Below are positions 26,790 through 36,031 of a stretch of DNA of 64,000 nt, piece by piece. Source of the DNA: JAAZBV01 sp964460435. Lineage in GTDB: Bacteria > Desulfobacterota > DSM-4660 > Desulfatiglandales > HGW-15. Every line of letters starts with the position of its first letter. Position 1 is the stretch's first letter. The DNA lies in NCBI GenBank assembly GCA_964460435.1, contig CAYWRH010000001.1:40677-104676 (forward strand). Reading direction: 5' to 3'. Both the position numbers and the translations under genes were made by a program. Below the pieces are notes generated by a model that searched no databases, was not told the origin of the DNA, and saw only the letters and a list, made by a program, of their open reading frames with translations.

Positions 26790-26880
26790 TCGAAGTTCAG
26801 AGTTCGATGTTGGATGTTCGATGTTTGAAGATGAACGTTGAACATCGGACGTCCAACTTTGAACATCCAATGTTTAATTT
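26790..26880. repeat. Cluster of degenerate inverted and direct repeats
   Basis: Variants of the word GTTGGATGTTCGATGTTTGA recur. The copy at 26809-26828 faces an inverted copy at 26838-26857 (TTGAACATCGGACGTCCAAC), and a further partial copy (TTTGAACATCCAATG) follows. A stem of about 20 bases with a 9-base loop is possible. Located between the second permease and the TolC gene. Confidence 0.6.
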
Positions 26881-26930
26881 TAAATCTGTTGATAACTTGA
26901 ATCATTTTGTTCTCATGGAGGTATGTTCAA

Positions 26931-28580
26931 ATGGTGAAAAAATTGTTGTTTAAAAAATTGATAACCTTATATATTACATTTTTAATCAGCCTGTTCATGC
27001 TTGGTGGCTGCACATATGTGGATAAGGTTAAAGAGATAAATTCAACCCCTGCAATTATGGTCATCCCTGCTGAAAAGGTTCAGCAGATAGACATGATCGA
27101 GCTGAAAAAGGCCGATGATGAGGCGCCTGTGAAGCCTGAGACAGCTGAACCTGAAAAGGCAGAGTATGCACTTTCTCTTGAGGAGTGCCGTGCCCTTATG
27201 CTTGAGAATAATCTTGATCTGAGGGTGCAGCTTATTAGCCCTGCTATTGAAAAAGAAAATGTAAAGCAGGCAGAGGCAAGCAAGTTTGAAGCCACCTTTA
27301 CCGGTAACACAAGTTATTCTAAAGATAATACCCCGACAGATTCGCTTCTGGTAGGCTCCAGCAGTGAGAGGGTAAGTATCAACCTTGGTGTAGATATCCC
27401 CTTAAGCACTGGCGGAACAGTCTCCTTTGATCTGGCGGATAACCTGAATAAGACCAATTCAACATGGGCAACATTGAACCCCTCATATAATTCAGGTTTA
27501 AGCGCCTCCATCAGTCAGCCCCTTTTAAAAAATGCAGGCCGCAGGGCATTCACTCATTCTATCCGCATTGCCCAGTATAACAGCAGCATTACCGATCTGA
27601 GGACAAAGCTTGGCGCCATGCGCATAATAGCTGATGCAGACAGGGCATACTGGAATCTTTATGCTGCAAGAAAGATGCTTGAGGTGAGAAAACAGCAGTA
27701 TGACCTTGCAAAGGCCACCCTTGATGAGACAGAACGTTTTGTTGAGGTGGGCGTAAAACCCAGGATAGAGATAATAAGGACCAAGAGAGATCTTGCTGAC
27801 AAACTCACAGCAATAATAGATGCGGAAAATATGGTTAAAGAGAGGGAGAGGGATCTTAAACGAATGCTCAATAAAAAGGGGCTTGGTATGGAGACAAAGA
27901 CTGTCCTGATCCCATCCTCTTTGCCTGACCCTGTGCGCTATGAATTTGACAGAGATAATATGGTGAAAAATGCCCTTGAAAACCGCATGGAACTCCTTGA
28001 ACTTGAGCTTCAGCTTGAAATGGACAGCATGACTATAGAGTATAACCGCAACCAGACGCTTCCTGACCTCTCATTTGAGTACAGGTATAATATAGATGGG
28101 CTTGGCGCTGACAGGAGCGATTCATATGATATGCTTACAGATAATGATTATCATGACCACCAGGTCGGCTTGCGTATGAATATACCTATTGGCAATAAAA
28201 GGGCCAAAAGCGAACTCAGGAAGTCCATTTATCAGCGTGCAAAGGACCTTTCCTCAAAAGAGAGTAAAGAGGCTGAGATCAAAAACGATGTCTTGAATAA
28301 GATAGATAAAGTGGAGGCAAAATGGCAGAGCATACTGGCGAGCAGGCAGAACACACTACTCTCTGATGAACAGTACAGGGCGGAAAAACGTCAGTATGAA
28401 CTGGGGCTTGTGAGCTCAAGGGATGTAATGGATGCGCAGACCAACCTTGCAGCAGCCCAGAGCGCAGAGATTACTGCCTTGACAGATTATCAGACAGCCC
28501 TTATTGATCTTGCCTATGCCACAGGCACGCTTCTTGGCGCAGCCAAGGTGGAGTGGGAGCCGGTTGTGCCTGCGGAATAG
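26931..28580 (+). CDS. TolC-family outer-membrane efflux lipoprotein
   Basis: A 549-residue protein. I choose ATG 26931, which has GGAGGT at 26917-26922, over a TTG at 26907. The signal sequence LITLYITFLISLFMLGGC ends in a lipobox, so this is a lipid-anchored OprM-like factor. The two-repeat OEP fold is visible: ALSLEECRALMLENNLDLRV begins the first repeat, long coiled-coil helices follow (RKMLEVRKQQYDLAKATLDE), and the second repeat ends with DYQTALIDLAYATGTLLGAA. As the last gene of the locus it supplies the outer-membrane exit for the adaptor and pumps upstream. Confidence 0.9.
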   Translation: MVKKLLFKKLITLYITFLISLFMLGGCTYVDKVKEINSTPAIMVIPAEKVQQIDMIELKKADDEAPVKPETAEPEKAEYALSLEECRALMLENNLDLRVQLISPAIEKENVKQAEASKFEATFTGNTSYSKDNTPTDSLLVGSSSERVSINLGVDIPLSTGGTVSFDLADNLNKTNSTWATLNPSYNSGLSASISQPLLKNAGRRAFTHSIRIAQYNSSITDLRTKLGAMRIIADADRAYWNLYAARKMLEVRKQQYDLAKATLDETERFVEVGVKPRIEIIRTKRDLADKLTAIIDAENMVKERERDLKRMLNKKGLGMETKTVLIPSSLPDPVRYEFDRDNMVKNALENRMELLELELQLEMDSMTIEYNRNQTLPDLSFEYRYNIDGLGADRSDSYDMLTDNDYHDHQVGLRMNIPIGNKRAKSELRKSIYQRAKDLSSKESKEAEIKNDVLNKIDKVEAKWQSILASRQNTLLSDEQYRAEKRQYELGLVSSRDVMDAQTNLAAAQSAEITALTDYQTALIDLAYATGTLLGAAKVEWEPVVPAE

Positions 28581-28626
28581 CAGAATTCAGGATAGCTGCT
28601 GTTTCTTATCTTGATGGATGCATGAA

Positions 28627-28699
28627 GGGGCACAGTGCACTGTGCCCCCGTGTAGGTATTTAGCACATTGCCAGCAGGGGCACGCTGCGGCGTTCCCCT
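28627..28699. repeat. Two adjacent GC-rich palindromes after the TolC gene
   Basis: 28627-28648 is a perfect 22-base palindrome with half-site GGGGCACAGTG. 28676-28699 is a second hairpin with arms AGGGGcACGC and GCGTtCCCCT. Both resemble dispersed REP-like units. Neither is followed by a T-run, so they are not classic terminators, but they may protect the 3' end of the export-locus transcript. Confidence 0.6.
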
Positions 28700-28818
28700 A
28701 CATAAAGATTCCTGCCTGAAACATGATCAAAATAGATGGTTGTATTTTTTAAGATAATAGAATAATCAGATACAAATATTCTCCATATACCTGATATGAA
28801 AGGAACGGGATAACACAA

Positions 28819-29610
28819 ATGGCTGATGAAACATTAAACCTTGAAAAATACCTTGAAAGGATAGACTACAAAGGAAGCACAAAGACGACTGAAGAGACGC
28901 TTCGCGATCTGCACATCTGCCATACACTGAATGTCCCGTTTGAAAACCTGGATGTATTTTACGGAAGGCCGCCGCTCCTTGATGAGGCATCTCTATATAA
29001 CAAGATTGTCAAAAACCGGCGGGGCGGTTACTGCTTTGAGATGAACGGGATATTCTCCATTGTCCTTAAAAAGATCGGGTTTAATGTTACAGACCTCCTT
29101 GCAAGGGTGACGATCGACGGCATTAACTATACTGCAAAGACACATCAGGTGCTCCTTGTTGAAACAGGCAAGGCCAGGTGGCTTGTTGATGTGGGGTTTG
29201 GGAACGATGGTATCATTGCCCCGCTGCTTCTGGATGAAGATCGGGAACAGAAACAGTTTGCCCACCAATACAGGGTATTAAAAGAGACGAGGTTTGGCGG
29301 GTACCTGCTTCAGAAAAGGGCAGGGGATATATTTAACAGCATGTATGCCTTTACCATTGAAAGGTGCTACCCGGATGATTTTGTCATGTCCAACCATTTT
29401 ACAGCAACATTCCCAGGTTCATTCTTCAGGATGATGCGCATGTGCACTATGCCCACAAAGGAGGGGCGCATCACCCTCACAGATACCCATTACAAGGTGA
29501 TAAAAAACGGAGATATATCTGAACTCCCCATAAAGGGTGATGAGGAGTTCAACAGGTATCTAAAAAGTTCCTTCAGACTTGACCTTAATAGTGTAATGGC
29601 ACCAAGCTAA
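28819..29610 (+). CDS. Arylamine N-acetyltransferase
   Basis: A 263-residue NAT-family enzyme that moves acetyl groups from acetyl-CoA to arylamines or related acyl acceptors. The catalytic triad is visible: Cys 72 in KNRRGGYCFEMNG, His 109 in AKTHQVLLV and Asp 124 in LVDVGFGND. The N-terminal segment (LHICHTLNVPFENLDVFYGR) is also typical. Length is normal for the family (about 260-280). Cytoplasmic. It appears to be transcribed alone: repeats precede it and a convergent gene follows 21 bases downstream. Confidence 0.95.
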   Translation: MADETLNLEKYLERIDYKGSTKTTEETLRDLHICHTLNVPFENLDVFYGRPPLLDEASLYNKIVKNRRGGYCFEMNGIFSIVLKKIGFNVTDLLARVTIDGINYTAKTHQVLLVETGKARWLVDVGFGNDGIIAPLLLDEDREQKQFAHQYRVLKETRFGGYLLQKRAGDIFNSMYAFTIERCYPDDFVMSNHFTATFPGSFFRMMRMCTMPTKEGRITLTDTHYKVIKNGDISELPIKGDEEFNRYLKSSFRLDLNSVMAPS

Positions 29611-29631
29611 TCCGTTATTATTTACATGCGT

Positions 29632-30471
29632 CTACTTTTTAGGCGCTGGCAGATCACAACCATTCGGGCAGACAGTGAGCGTGTGCACATACCGCACCCG
29701 CCCGTTTTCAACCCTGAACATGTGTGTATCAGGCCAGCCATTCTTTTCACCAAAATCAACCATTCCTACAACCACGCCCATATCAACATCCACAATAAAG
29801 CGGCGGTTCGTAATCTCTATGCTGCCCTCAAGCGGCGGACCCCCGGTGCATGATGCATCAGGCTTGTTTTCAGGGTTTGTATATCTGCCACCTTCAAGTC
29901 TTTCACAGGGGATATTCCATGGTACCTCTTTTAAAGCAGAAGAGTCTTTGAATACATTAAAATAGGCATTTGCTATACGGATCAGGTTCTGCCGGTCGCT
30001 TCTCATTTCAGGAGCAAGGATATCCCATTTTTCTTTAGGGGAATATTTCAGATAAGTCTCTGCATTGAACAGCCAGTCATCCTTATTTGTTATTAGCGCC
30101 TCTATCTCGGTAACCTTGCCATCTGATATTTTAATCCTTGTGCCCATAACATACGGATCTGTTGCGGTTGCGCCTATTACCTCGGTAAAGGTCTCGCAGG
30201 CCTCGGTGTCGATCACGGTGCGGTAAAAATCAACAATCATTGGCCCCTTCCATATCCCTTCGGTAAAAGAATATGGCTTCCTGTTTTCTATATATTTTGC
30301 ACCTGTTGCAAGGGGCATCAAAGATGAGTCCCCTTTCTTAATGGCGCTGATATAGACATCAGCCACAGCAGCAAGATTCTCCCTTTTACAGGATTTATCC
30401 ATCTCAGCCGCCTGGATATTCTGAAAAAAACATACGGTAAAGAGTAACGCAAATACTATTATACGAGACAT
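29632..30471 (-). CDS. Exported DUF8021-like protein
   Basis: A 279-residue protein. The start is set at ATG 30471 because GGGAGG lies just upstream and the residues that follow (MSRIIVFALLFTVCFFQNIQ) make a signal peptide; an upstream ATG at 30525 would bury it. Two related segments follow, one beginning ENLAAVADVYISAIKKGDSS and one RQNLIRIANAYFNVFKDSSA, then a beta-rich end with RRFIVDVDMGVVVGMVDFG. This pattern fits the DUF8021/NTF2-like proteins seen in bacteria and fungi. Six cysteines in the mature part could form disulfides. Function unknown. Confidence 0.65.
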   Translation of the reverse strand: MSRIIVFALLFTVCFFQNIQAAEMDKSCKRENLAAVADVYISAIKKGDSSLMPLATGAKYIENRKPYSFTEGIWKGPMIVDFYRTVIDTEACETFTEVIGATATDPYVMGTRIKISDGKVTEIEALITNKDDWLFNAETYLKYSPKEKWDILAPEMRSDRQNLIRIANAYFNVFKDSSALKEVPWNIPCERLEGGRYTNPENKPDASCTGGPPLEGSIEITNRRFIVDVDMGVVVGMVDFGEKNGWPDTHMFRVENGRVRYVHTLTVCPNGCDLPAPKK

Positions 30472-30715
30472 ACGCCCTCCCTTTTTTAATGGATAGTTAA
30501 ATTGATGAGAATGAGATTGAAGCATAGGTTTGGTTTATTTATGAGTCAAGAAAAATTTGGTCCATATACCACGCTCACTAAACAGCATGGCTTGTAGAAT
30601 AGACTGGAAAAGAACCCTGTTTTAGTATATCTCAGGGGTGTGTAAATGCCGAGGTTGTTGCCTTTTTCTAGCCGGCATGTGAATATAGATTGTAGAAGGT
30701 TGATAAATATTTGTT
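30472..30715. other. Divergent intergenic region, nothing certain
   Basis: It separates the DUF8021-like gene (leftward) from the radical SAM gene (rightward). A six-base stem ATGCCG/CGGCAT is present near 30645-30680. No clear promoter pair is visible in either direction. Confidence 0.3.
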
Positions 30716-32203
30716 ATGCTTCTTATACATCCACCAATAGCAAAACCGTGTGAGCCCCCTGCTGGTATTGCAAGGCTAGCTGCTGCCATCACTGATTACC
30801 CTGTGACTGTTATTGACGCCAACCTGGATATTATCCTGAGATCAATACATAAAGAGATGATCACGGATGATACATGGACACGCAGGGCAAAAAAGAACCT
30901 TAATGCCCATCTTGATTATATAAAAAAAAATAGAAAGTGGAGCGCAGACAGGTACATAAGGGCTGTAATGGATATCAACCGTCTGCTTGAGAGGTCTGTG
31001 CAATCAGATGGCATCAGGGTTAATTTAGGGAACTACCAGGATGACAACCTTTCCCCTGTAAGAAGCAGCGATCTTTTGCAGGCGGCAGAAACATTTGAAA
31101 AGAGCCCCTTTTATCCCTTTTTCAGGGATGCAGTTACACCCCATGATGACGGGCTCATAGGCATATCCCTGAATTTTCTGAGCCAGGCGATCCCTGCCTT
31201 TGCCATAACAGGGTATATTAAGAAAAAGTACCCCGATGTAAAAATCATAATGGGCGGCGGGCTTGTTACATCATGGATAAAAGGCCCAGGCTGGAAAAAC
31301 CATTTTAATGGCCTGGTGGATAAGATGGTGGCAGGCCCGGGAGAGGGTTACCTCCGTGAGTTGTTAAATATGGGTGCATCTCCAAACCATGTCAGTCCGG
31401 GCTATGACCTTTTTCCTGTAAATGATTATATCTCTCCGGGATTTATTCTGCCCTACAGTGCCTCCAGCGGCTGCTGGTGGCAAAGGTGCCGGTTTTGCCC
31501 TGAAAGGGCAGAGGGTAACCCATATAAACCCATCCTCCCTGATCTTGTTTTGGATGATCTCTCATCTCTAATAGAGAAACACAGGCCATCCATGATACAT
31601 ATACTGGATAATGCCATAAGCCCTGCCCTGTTAAAACGCATGATAGAGCGCCCGCTCAATACACCCTGGTACGGGTTTGTGCGCATAACCGATCATTTTA
31701 AAGACTCTGATTTCTGCATGGGGTTAAAGAGGTCTGGGTGCGCCATGCTCAAGATAGGCATAGAGTCTGGGGATCAGGAGGTGCTTGATGCCTTAGATAA
31801 AGGGATGAATCTTGAAACAGCATCCATTGCCCTGAAAAATCTTAAGGATGCAGGCATATCTACCTACCTCTATTTTCTGTTCGGCACACCATCGGAAGGA
31901 GAGAAAGAGGCGATGCATACAATGGAGTTTGTCAAAAGTCACCATGAGTATATAGGATTTTTAAACCTTGCCATATTTAACATGCCTTTAAACAGCCCTG
32001 ATGCTGTTAAATATGGGACAGGGGAATTCTATGAAGGAGACCTCTCACTATATTCCAGCTTTGAACACCCGAAGGGGTGGGACAGGGGAAAGGTACGGGC
32101 ATTTCTGGATAATGAGTTCAAAAAAGATCCCGGTATAAGGGAGATTATCAAAAGGAATCCGCCCTTTTTCACATCCAATCATGCGGCATTCTTTAGCAGA
32201 TAA
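30716..32203 (+). CDS. B12-binding-type radical SAM protein with CX4CX2C cluster motif
   Basis: A 495-residue protein. The N-terminal half carries a degenerate cobalamin-binding-like Rossmann domain (LLIHPPIAKPCEPPAGIARL and IKKKYPDVKIIMGGGLVTSW). The radical SAM core begins at Cys 253 in SGCWWQRCRFCPE; the three cysteines (253, 258, 261) have CX4CX2C spacing instead of the canonical CX3CX2C. GIESGDQEVLDALDKGMN and TYLYFLFGTPSEGEKEA are the usual SAM-binding and barrel motifs. It resembles uncharacterised B12-radical SAM proteins of anaerobes; the substrate is unknown. It has only a weak ribosome site and converges on the photolyase gene. Confidence 0.85.
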   Translation: MLLIHPPIAKPCEPPAGIARLAAAITDYPVTVIDANLDIILRSIHKEMITDDTWTRRAKKNLNAHLDYIKKNRKWSADRYIRAVMDINRLLERSVQSDGIRVNLGNYQDDNLSPVRSSDLLQAAETFEKSPFYPFFRDAVTPHDDGLIGISLNFLSQAIPAFAITGYIKKKYPDVKIIMGGGLVTSWIKGPGWKNHFNGLVDKMVAGPGEGYLRELLNMGASPNHVSPGYDLFPVNDYISPGFILPYSASSGCWWQRCRFCPERAEGNPYKPILPDLVLDDLSSLIEKHRPSMIHILDNAISPALLKRMIERPLNTPWYGFVRITDHFKDSDFCMGLKRSGCAMLKIGIESGDQEVLDALDKGMNLETASIALKNLKDAGISTYLYFLFGTPSEGEKEAMHTMEFVKSHHEYIGFLNLAIFNMPLNSPDAVKYGTGEFYEGDLSLYSSFEHPKGWDRGKVRAFLDNEFKKDPGIREIIKRNPPFFTSNHAAFFSR

Positions 32204-32214
32204 CCGCTGTTTAA

Positions 32215-33678
32215 TTATGAGTATCTTTTAATATACTCCGCCACCTTTACCTTTCTAGCTGTATTTGCCGAACTCATGTACCGCACCTTGCCGAATATCT
32301 CCCTTTCAGGCCCCCAGGCGCGGTCGTATCTCCCCAGAATCCAGAATATACCGCTGTATGAGTTTGGGTCCCGGCCATCAAGGGCATACTTGTTATTAAG
32401 GTGAATCATTGTTTCAAGCGCCCTTTCAGGTGTTGGTGACCATTCAAGTATCTTTTTACCCCAGAGCATCCGTAAATAGTTATGTATCTTGCCTTCCCTT
32501 ATAAGCTGAACCTGGGCTGCATTCCAGAGGGGGTCATGGGTAAGGGCATTTTCAAACTGCTCTACTGAATAGATATATTCCCTGCTATCCATTTCATGAA
32601 TTTTAAGAGTTTGCCTTGCCCATCCGGGTAGTGATTTAAACTTCTCATAATCCTTATTATATCTGCACATGTTGAAGCCAAGCTCGCGCCAGGTGATAAG
32701 CTGATCAAGAAACGCCTCGGCAGATTTACCCATTCCCCACCACCCCTCTTTCTGCCCTCTTGTATAATCTGACAGTTTTCCCGGATGCCACTCTTGAGCC
32801 TCCTGTATCCTGCAAAATATCTCATGGCTGGAGATATGGCCGAAATGGAGGTATGGCGATAGATTGCTGGTTGCATCCTCGTGCGGGTCGTTTCGTTTTT
32901 CATCATAAAAGGCAAGTTTATCCCTGATAAAAAGATCAAGAAGTTCACGCCCCCTGCTGTATCCGCCAGCACCTTTGATCATTTTAACCCTATGATCTAT
33001 AGGCAGTTTCCTTAATTCTGCCGGGTAGTTTTCAATGAATGATATGGAGGCAGGGGGCCATCTTTTAACAATATCATCAGGTAATTTTTCAGGCGCAGGG
33101 AGTGTGATGTTATCAAGCGGGGCCTCATGAGGATGCTCTATTATATAATCCGGGAGTCCCTTCTGTAAAAACCTGCGGAACGAATATGCTGTGGTAAAAT
33201 CCCTCTCTGCCTTGCTCATGGGCATTAGCCCGTTTGAATCAACCTTTTCAATGAGAACAGGGAGTTTAACAGATATCCTGTCCAACATGGCCGGTATAAA
33301 AAAGGCAGGGAAATCATCTGTTACAACAAGAGATGATTTTTCTGCAAGTCTCAGAACAAGGCCGCTGCCCTTGCCTTTATCTAATTCAACATAGGGGTAA
33401 TAAAGGATATTTTTCCCCTCTGCCTCATGGCTGTTATCCCTCATCCCATTGATAATAAACCCGTGAAACCTTTCGCTGGCCCATTCATAGTTGCAGTTAA
33501 CAGCCTCAAGCACCACAATGGGTTTATCAAGCCTGACAGCCCATTCAATTGCCCTGTCAAGGCTGTAGTTCCATTTAAGGCGGCGGTTTGCTGTCATCCA
33601 GTAGAGGATAAACCCGCCATCATGGCGAATCCCCTTGTTGTTTAATTTTACTATCCTTGATTCGGGAACATGGCACAT
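32215..33678 (-). CDS. phrB: Class II DNA photolyase
   Basis: A 487-residue flavoprotein that repairs cyclobutane pyrimidine dimers with light. AGGAGGG precedes ATG 33678. The class II layout is clear: an N-terminal antenna domain starting GGFILYWMTANRRLKWNYSL, then LSPYLHFGHISSHEI, FLDQLITWRELGFNMCRYN, HNYLRMLWGKKILEWSPTPE and DGRDPNSYSGIFWILGRYDR around the FAD pocket. A photolyase implies at least periodic exposure to light, noteworthy if the host is an anaerobe. A possible promoter (TTGGTA at 33758-33753, TATGCT at 33734-33729, spacer 18) lies upstream. Confidence 0.93.
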   Translation of the reverse strand: MCHVPESRIVKLNNKGIRHDGGFILYWMTANRRLKWNYSLDRAIEWAVRLDKPIVVLEAVNCNYEWASERFHGFIINGMRDNSHEAEGKNILYYPYVELDKGKGSGLVLRLAEKSSLVVTDDFPAFFIPAMLDRISVKLPVLIEKVDSNGLMPMSKAERDFTTAYSFRRFLQKGLPDYIIEHPHEAPLDNITLPAPEKLPDDIVKRWPPASISFIENYPAELRKLPIDHRVKMIKGAGGYSRGRELLDLFIRDKLAFYDEKRNDPHEDATSNLSPYLHFGHISSHEIFCRIQEAQEWHPGKLSDYTRGQKEGWWGMGKSAEAFLDQLITWRELGFNMCRYNKDYEKFKSLPGWARQTLKIHEMDSREYIYSVEQFENALTHDPLWNAAQVQLIREGKIHNYLRMLWGKKILEWSPTPERALETMIHLNNKYALDGRDPNSYSGIFWILGRYDRAWGPEREIFGKVRYMSSANTARKVKVAEYIKRYS

Positions 33679-33794
33679 TTGTTGCCCTCCTGAATAAAAA
33701 AAAATTGATTTCAGTTTTCTTAAGTGGCAGCATAATTTTCATTATGTTATTGTACCAAGGCATCGGTATAAGATTACATGACGAGGGTATTTTA

Positions 33795-35645
33795 ATGAAA
33801 AATTTCCGCCTGCTCAATAACAGGATTATCATAATGGCCCTGCTAATGGTATTTTTAATTTCCACTACAATCTCCGCCTTCAATAATAGTTCATCGGGTA
33901 TACACTGGGGCATGCTTCTGATTGGTCTCTTGGGCGGCCTCGCCCTTTTCCTTTACGGTATGGCAAAGATGAGTGAGGGTATGAAAAAGACCTCTGGAAA
34001 CCGGATGAGGGATATAATCCATGCCATCACAAAAAACAGGTTTATGGCCCTCTTAATAGGCGCATTTGTCACTATGGTGGTGCAGTCCAGCAGCGCAACA
34101 ACAGTTATGCTGGTGAGTTTTGTCCAGGCCGGGCTTATGACCTTCAGCCAGTCGCTGGGTGTTATACTAGGCGCAGATATAGGCACAACAGTAACAACCC
34201 AGCTTATAGCCTTTAATTTTGACGAATATGCCCTGCTTATTATAGCCATCGGGTTCGGGATGCACCTGATTGCAGGAAAGGAAAAGATAAAAAATATAGG
34301 TGAGATAATCCTTGGTTTTGGCATACTCTTTTACGGCATGAAGCTCATGAGCGATACAATGTCACCGCTTCGTGATTACCCCCTTTTTATAGAGACTATG
34401 GGCCGTCTCAAGTCCCCCCTGATGGGTCTTTTAATGGGAACGGTTTTTACCGGCCTCATACAGAGCAGCGCTGCTACCGCCGGCATTGTTATTGTGCTTG
34501 CCCAGCAGGGGCTTATAACCCTTGAAACAGGCATACCCATCATACTGGGGGCCAATATCGGGACATGCGTTACCGCAGGGATTGCATCAATCAGCGCCTC
34601 CAGTGAAGCAAAACGGGTTGCCCTCGCACATGTTTGCTTCAAAGTCATCGGGGTGTTGATATTTATCTTCTGGGTTCCTGGTTTTGCTGATCTTGTGAGA
34701 TACATATCTGAAAGGTTTGAGAGCGATGTTGCGCGTCAGATAGCAAATGCCCATACCATTTTTAATGTGAGCCTCGGCTTTTTCTTTTTGCCGATGATCA
34801 ACCTCTTTTCAAGGCTCATGATAAAGATCCTGCCTGAAGGCGAAAAGAAGACAGATATTGAACTTAAGGCCAAATATCTTGATGACAAGAATATAGCTTC
34901 ACCTGCGCTTGCCATAGAGCTGGCCAGAAGGGAGCTCTCATATATGGCCCAGATATTGAGCCGGATGCTTAACACGGTTTTTATACCCTTTATATCAGGC
35001 AGTAAAGAGGCTGATAATCATGTCAACCTTTCAGATGATGAAAGGGAGTCGCTGCTGGATGAGATCCCCCGCACAGATGGGAAATATCCGAATCTTACAC
35101 TATTTGAGGCCCTTGATGTGCGTGAAGAGCATATAGATTACCTGAATGACAGGGTGCAGGAGTTCCTTATCAATATCAGCAGACGGGAATCAACCGCCGC
35201 ACAGGCAAATGAGCTGTACGGGCTTATCTCTATCTCAAGCGACATGGAAAGCATAGCTGACCTCATTCACAGGAATCTCCTTAAACTGATACATAAGAAG
35301 AATGCCCTTGAGAGGGATTTTTCAAAAGAGGGAAGAGAGGAGCTGATGATATATCACGGCAAGGTGTTAAGGCAGATAGACCGGCTTGCAGAGGCGCTTG
35401 CTGAAAGAAACATTGAAAAGGCGATTGCCATTATGGGCAGGGAGAGAAAATACCTTGACCTTGAGGCCCAATACAGGATAAAGCATCTGGAAAGGGTGCG
35501 TCATGAAAAGCTTGACTCGGTTTTGACCCATGAAGTCCACATGGAACTCATGGATATCCTGAAGCAGATTGTTGTGTATACAAGCAATATTGCCAAGACA
35601 TTCCTGACAAAATGCTACCCTGATCAGACAAGGGAAAAGGCGTAA
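33795..35645 (+). CDS. Na/Pi-cotransporter family protein with PhoU-like tail
   Basis: A 616-residue membrane protein. The start at ATG 33795 has GAGGG at 33783-33787; a longer frame back to 33657 would run into the divergent photolyase promoter region. The two inverted-repeat Na/Pi cores are marked by VVQSSSATTVMLVSFVQAG and LIQSSAATAGIVIVLAQQG. From about residue 360 a cytoplasmic helical PhoU-like domain follows (LYGLISISSDMESIADLIHR). It should import phosphate with sodium or sense it. The next gene, a YhbY-like protein, starts 2 bases after the stop. Confidence 0.9.
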   Translation: MKNFRLLNNRIIIMALLMVFLISTTISAFNNSSSGIHWGMLLIGLLGGLALFLYGMAKMSEGMKKTSGNRMRDIIHAITKNRFMALLIGAFVTMVVQSSSATTVMLVSFVQAGLMTFSQSLGVILGADIGTTVTTQLIAFNFDEYALLIIAIGFGMHLIAGKEKIKNIGEIILGFGILFYGMKLMSDTMSPLRDYPLFIETMGRLKSPLMGLLMGTVFTGLIQSSAATAGIVIVLAQQGLITLETGIPIILGANIGTCVTAGIASISASSEAKRVALAHVCFKVIGVLIFIFWVPGFADLVRYISERFESDVARQIANAHTIFNVSLGFFFLPMINLFSRLMIKILPEGEKKTDIELKAKYLDDKNIASPALAIELARRELSYMAQILSRMLNTVFIPFISGSKEADNHVNLSDDERESLLDEIPRTDGKYPNLTLFEALDVREEHIDYLNDRVQEFLINISRRESTAAQANELYGLISISSDMESIADLIHRNLLKLIHKKNALERDFSKEGREELMIYHGKVLRQIDRLAEALAERNIEKAIAIMGRERKYLDLEAQYRIKHLERVRHEKLDSVLTHEVHMELMDILKQIVVYTSNIAKTFLTKCYPDQTREKA

Positions 35646-35647
35646 TT

Positions 35648-35956
35648 ATGGATAAGCTGAAAGGGTTTCAGAAAAAATATCTCAGGGGTCTGGCTCACAG
35701 CCTTAAACCTGTTGTGCTTATAGGTCAGAAGGGCTTTACAGATGAACTTATAAAGTCAACAGACCAGGCGCTTAACAGGCATGAGCTTATCAAGATTAAA
35801 TTTAATGAGTTCAAGGAAAGGGAGCAGAAGGCGCTGATAACAGAGATGCTCTGCAAGGCAACAAAGGCCGAGGTTGCCGGCGCCATCGGCCATATGGTTA
35901 TCTTGTACCGTGAACAAAAGGATCCAGACAAAAAGAGGATAGTGCTTCCTGAGTAG
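35648..35956 (+). CDS. yhbY: YhbY/CRM-domain RNA-binding protein
   Basis: A 102-residue protein consisting of one CRM domain: KYLRGLAHSLKPVVLIGQKG contains the GxxG-type RNA-binding loop, followed by HELIKIKFNEFKEREQKALI and GAIGHMVILYREQKDPDK. YhbY binds pre-50S ribosomal particles in E. coli. Length matches the family (about 97). Tightly coupled (2-base gap) to the phosphate-transporter gene, an unrelated function, so probably only cotranscribed. Confidence 0.9.
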   Translation: MDKLKGFQKKYLRGLAHSLKPVVLIGQKGFTDELIKSTDQALNRHELIKIKFNEFKEREQKALITEMLCKATKAEVAGAIGHMVILYREQKDPDKKRIVLPE

Positions 35957-36031
35957 AAGATTTATAGTCCTTTACAGAATTTGATTTTCTTTTCACCCGA
36001 ACAGTAACAAATCTTAAAAGAGGTTATATGA

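Noticed and set aside
26790..26880. CRISPR array
   Set aside because: Repeat units vary, occur in both orientations, have no regular spacers, and no cas gene is present.
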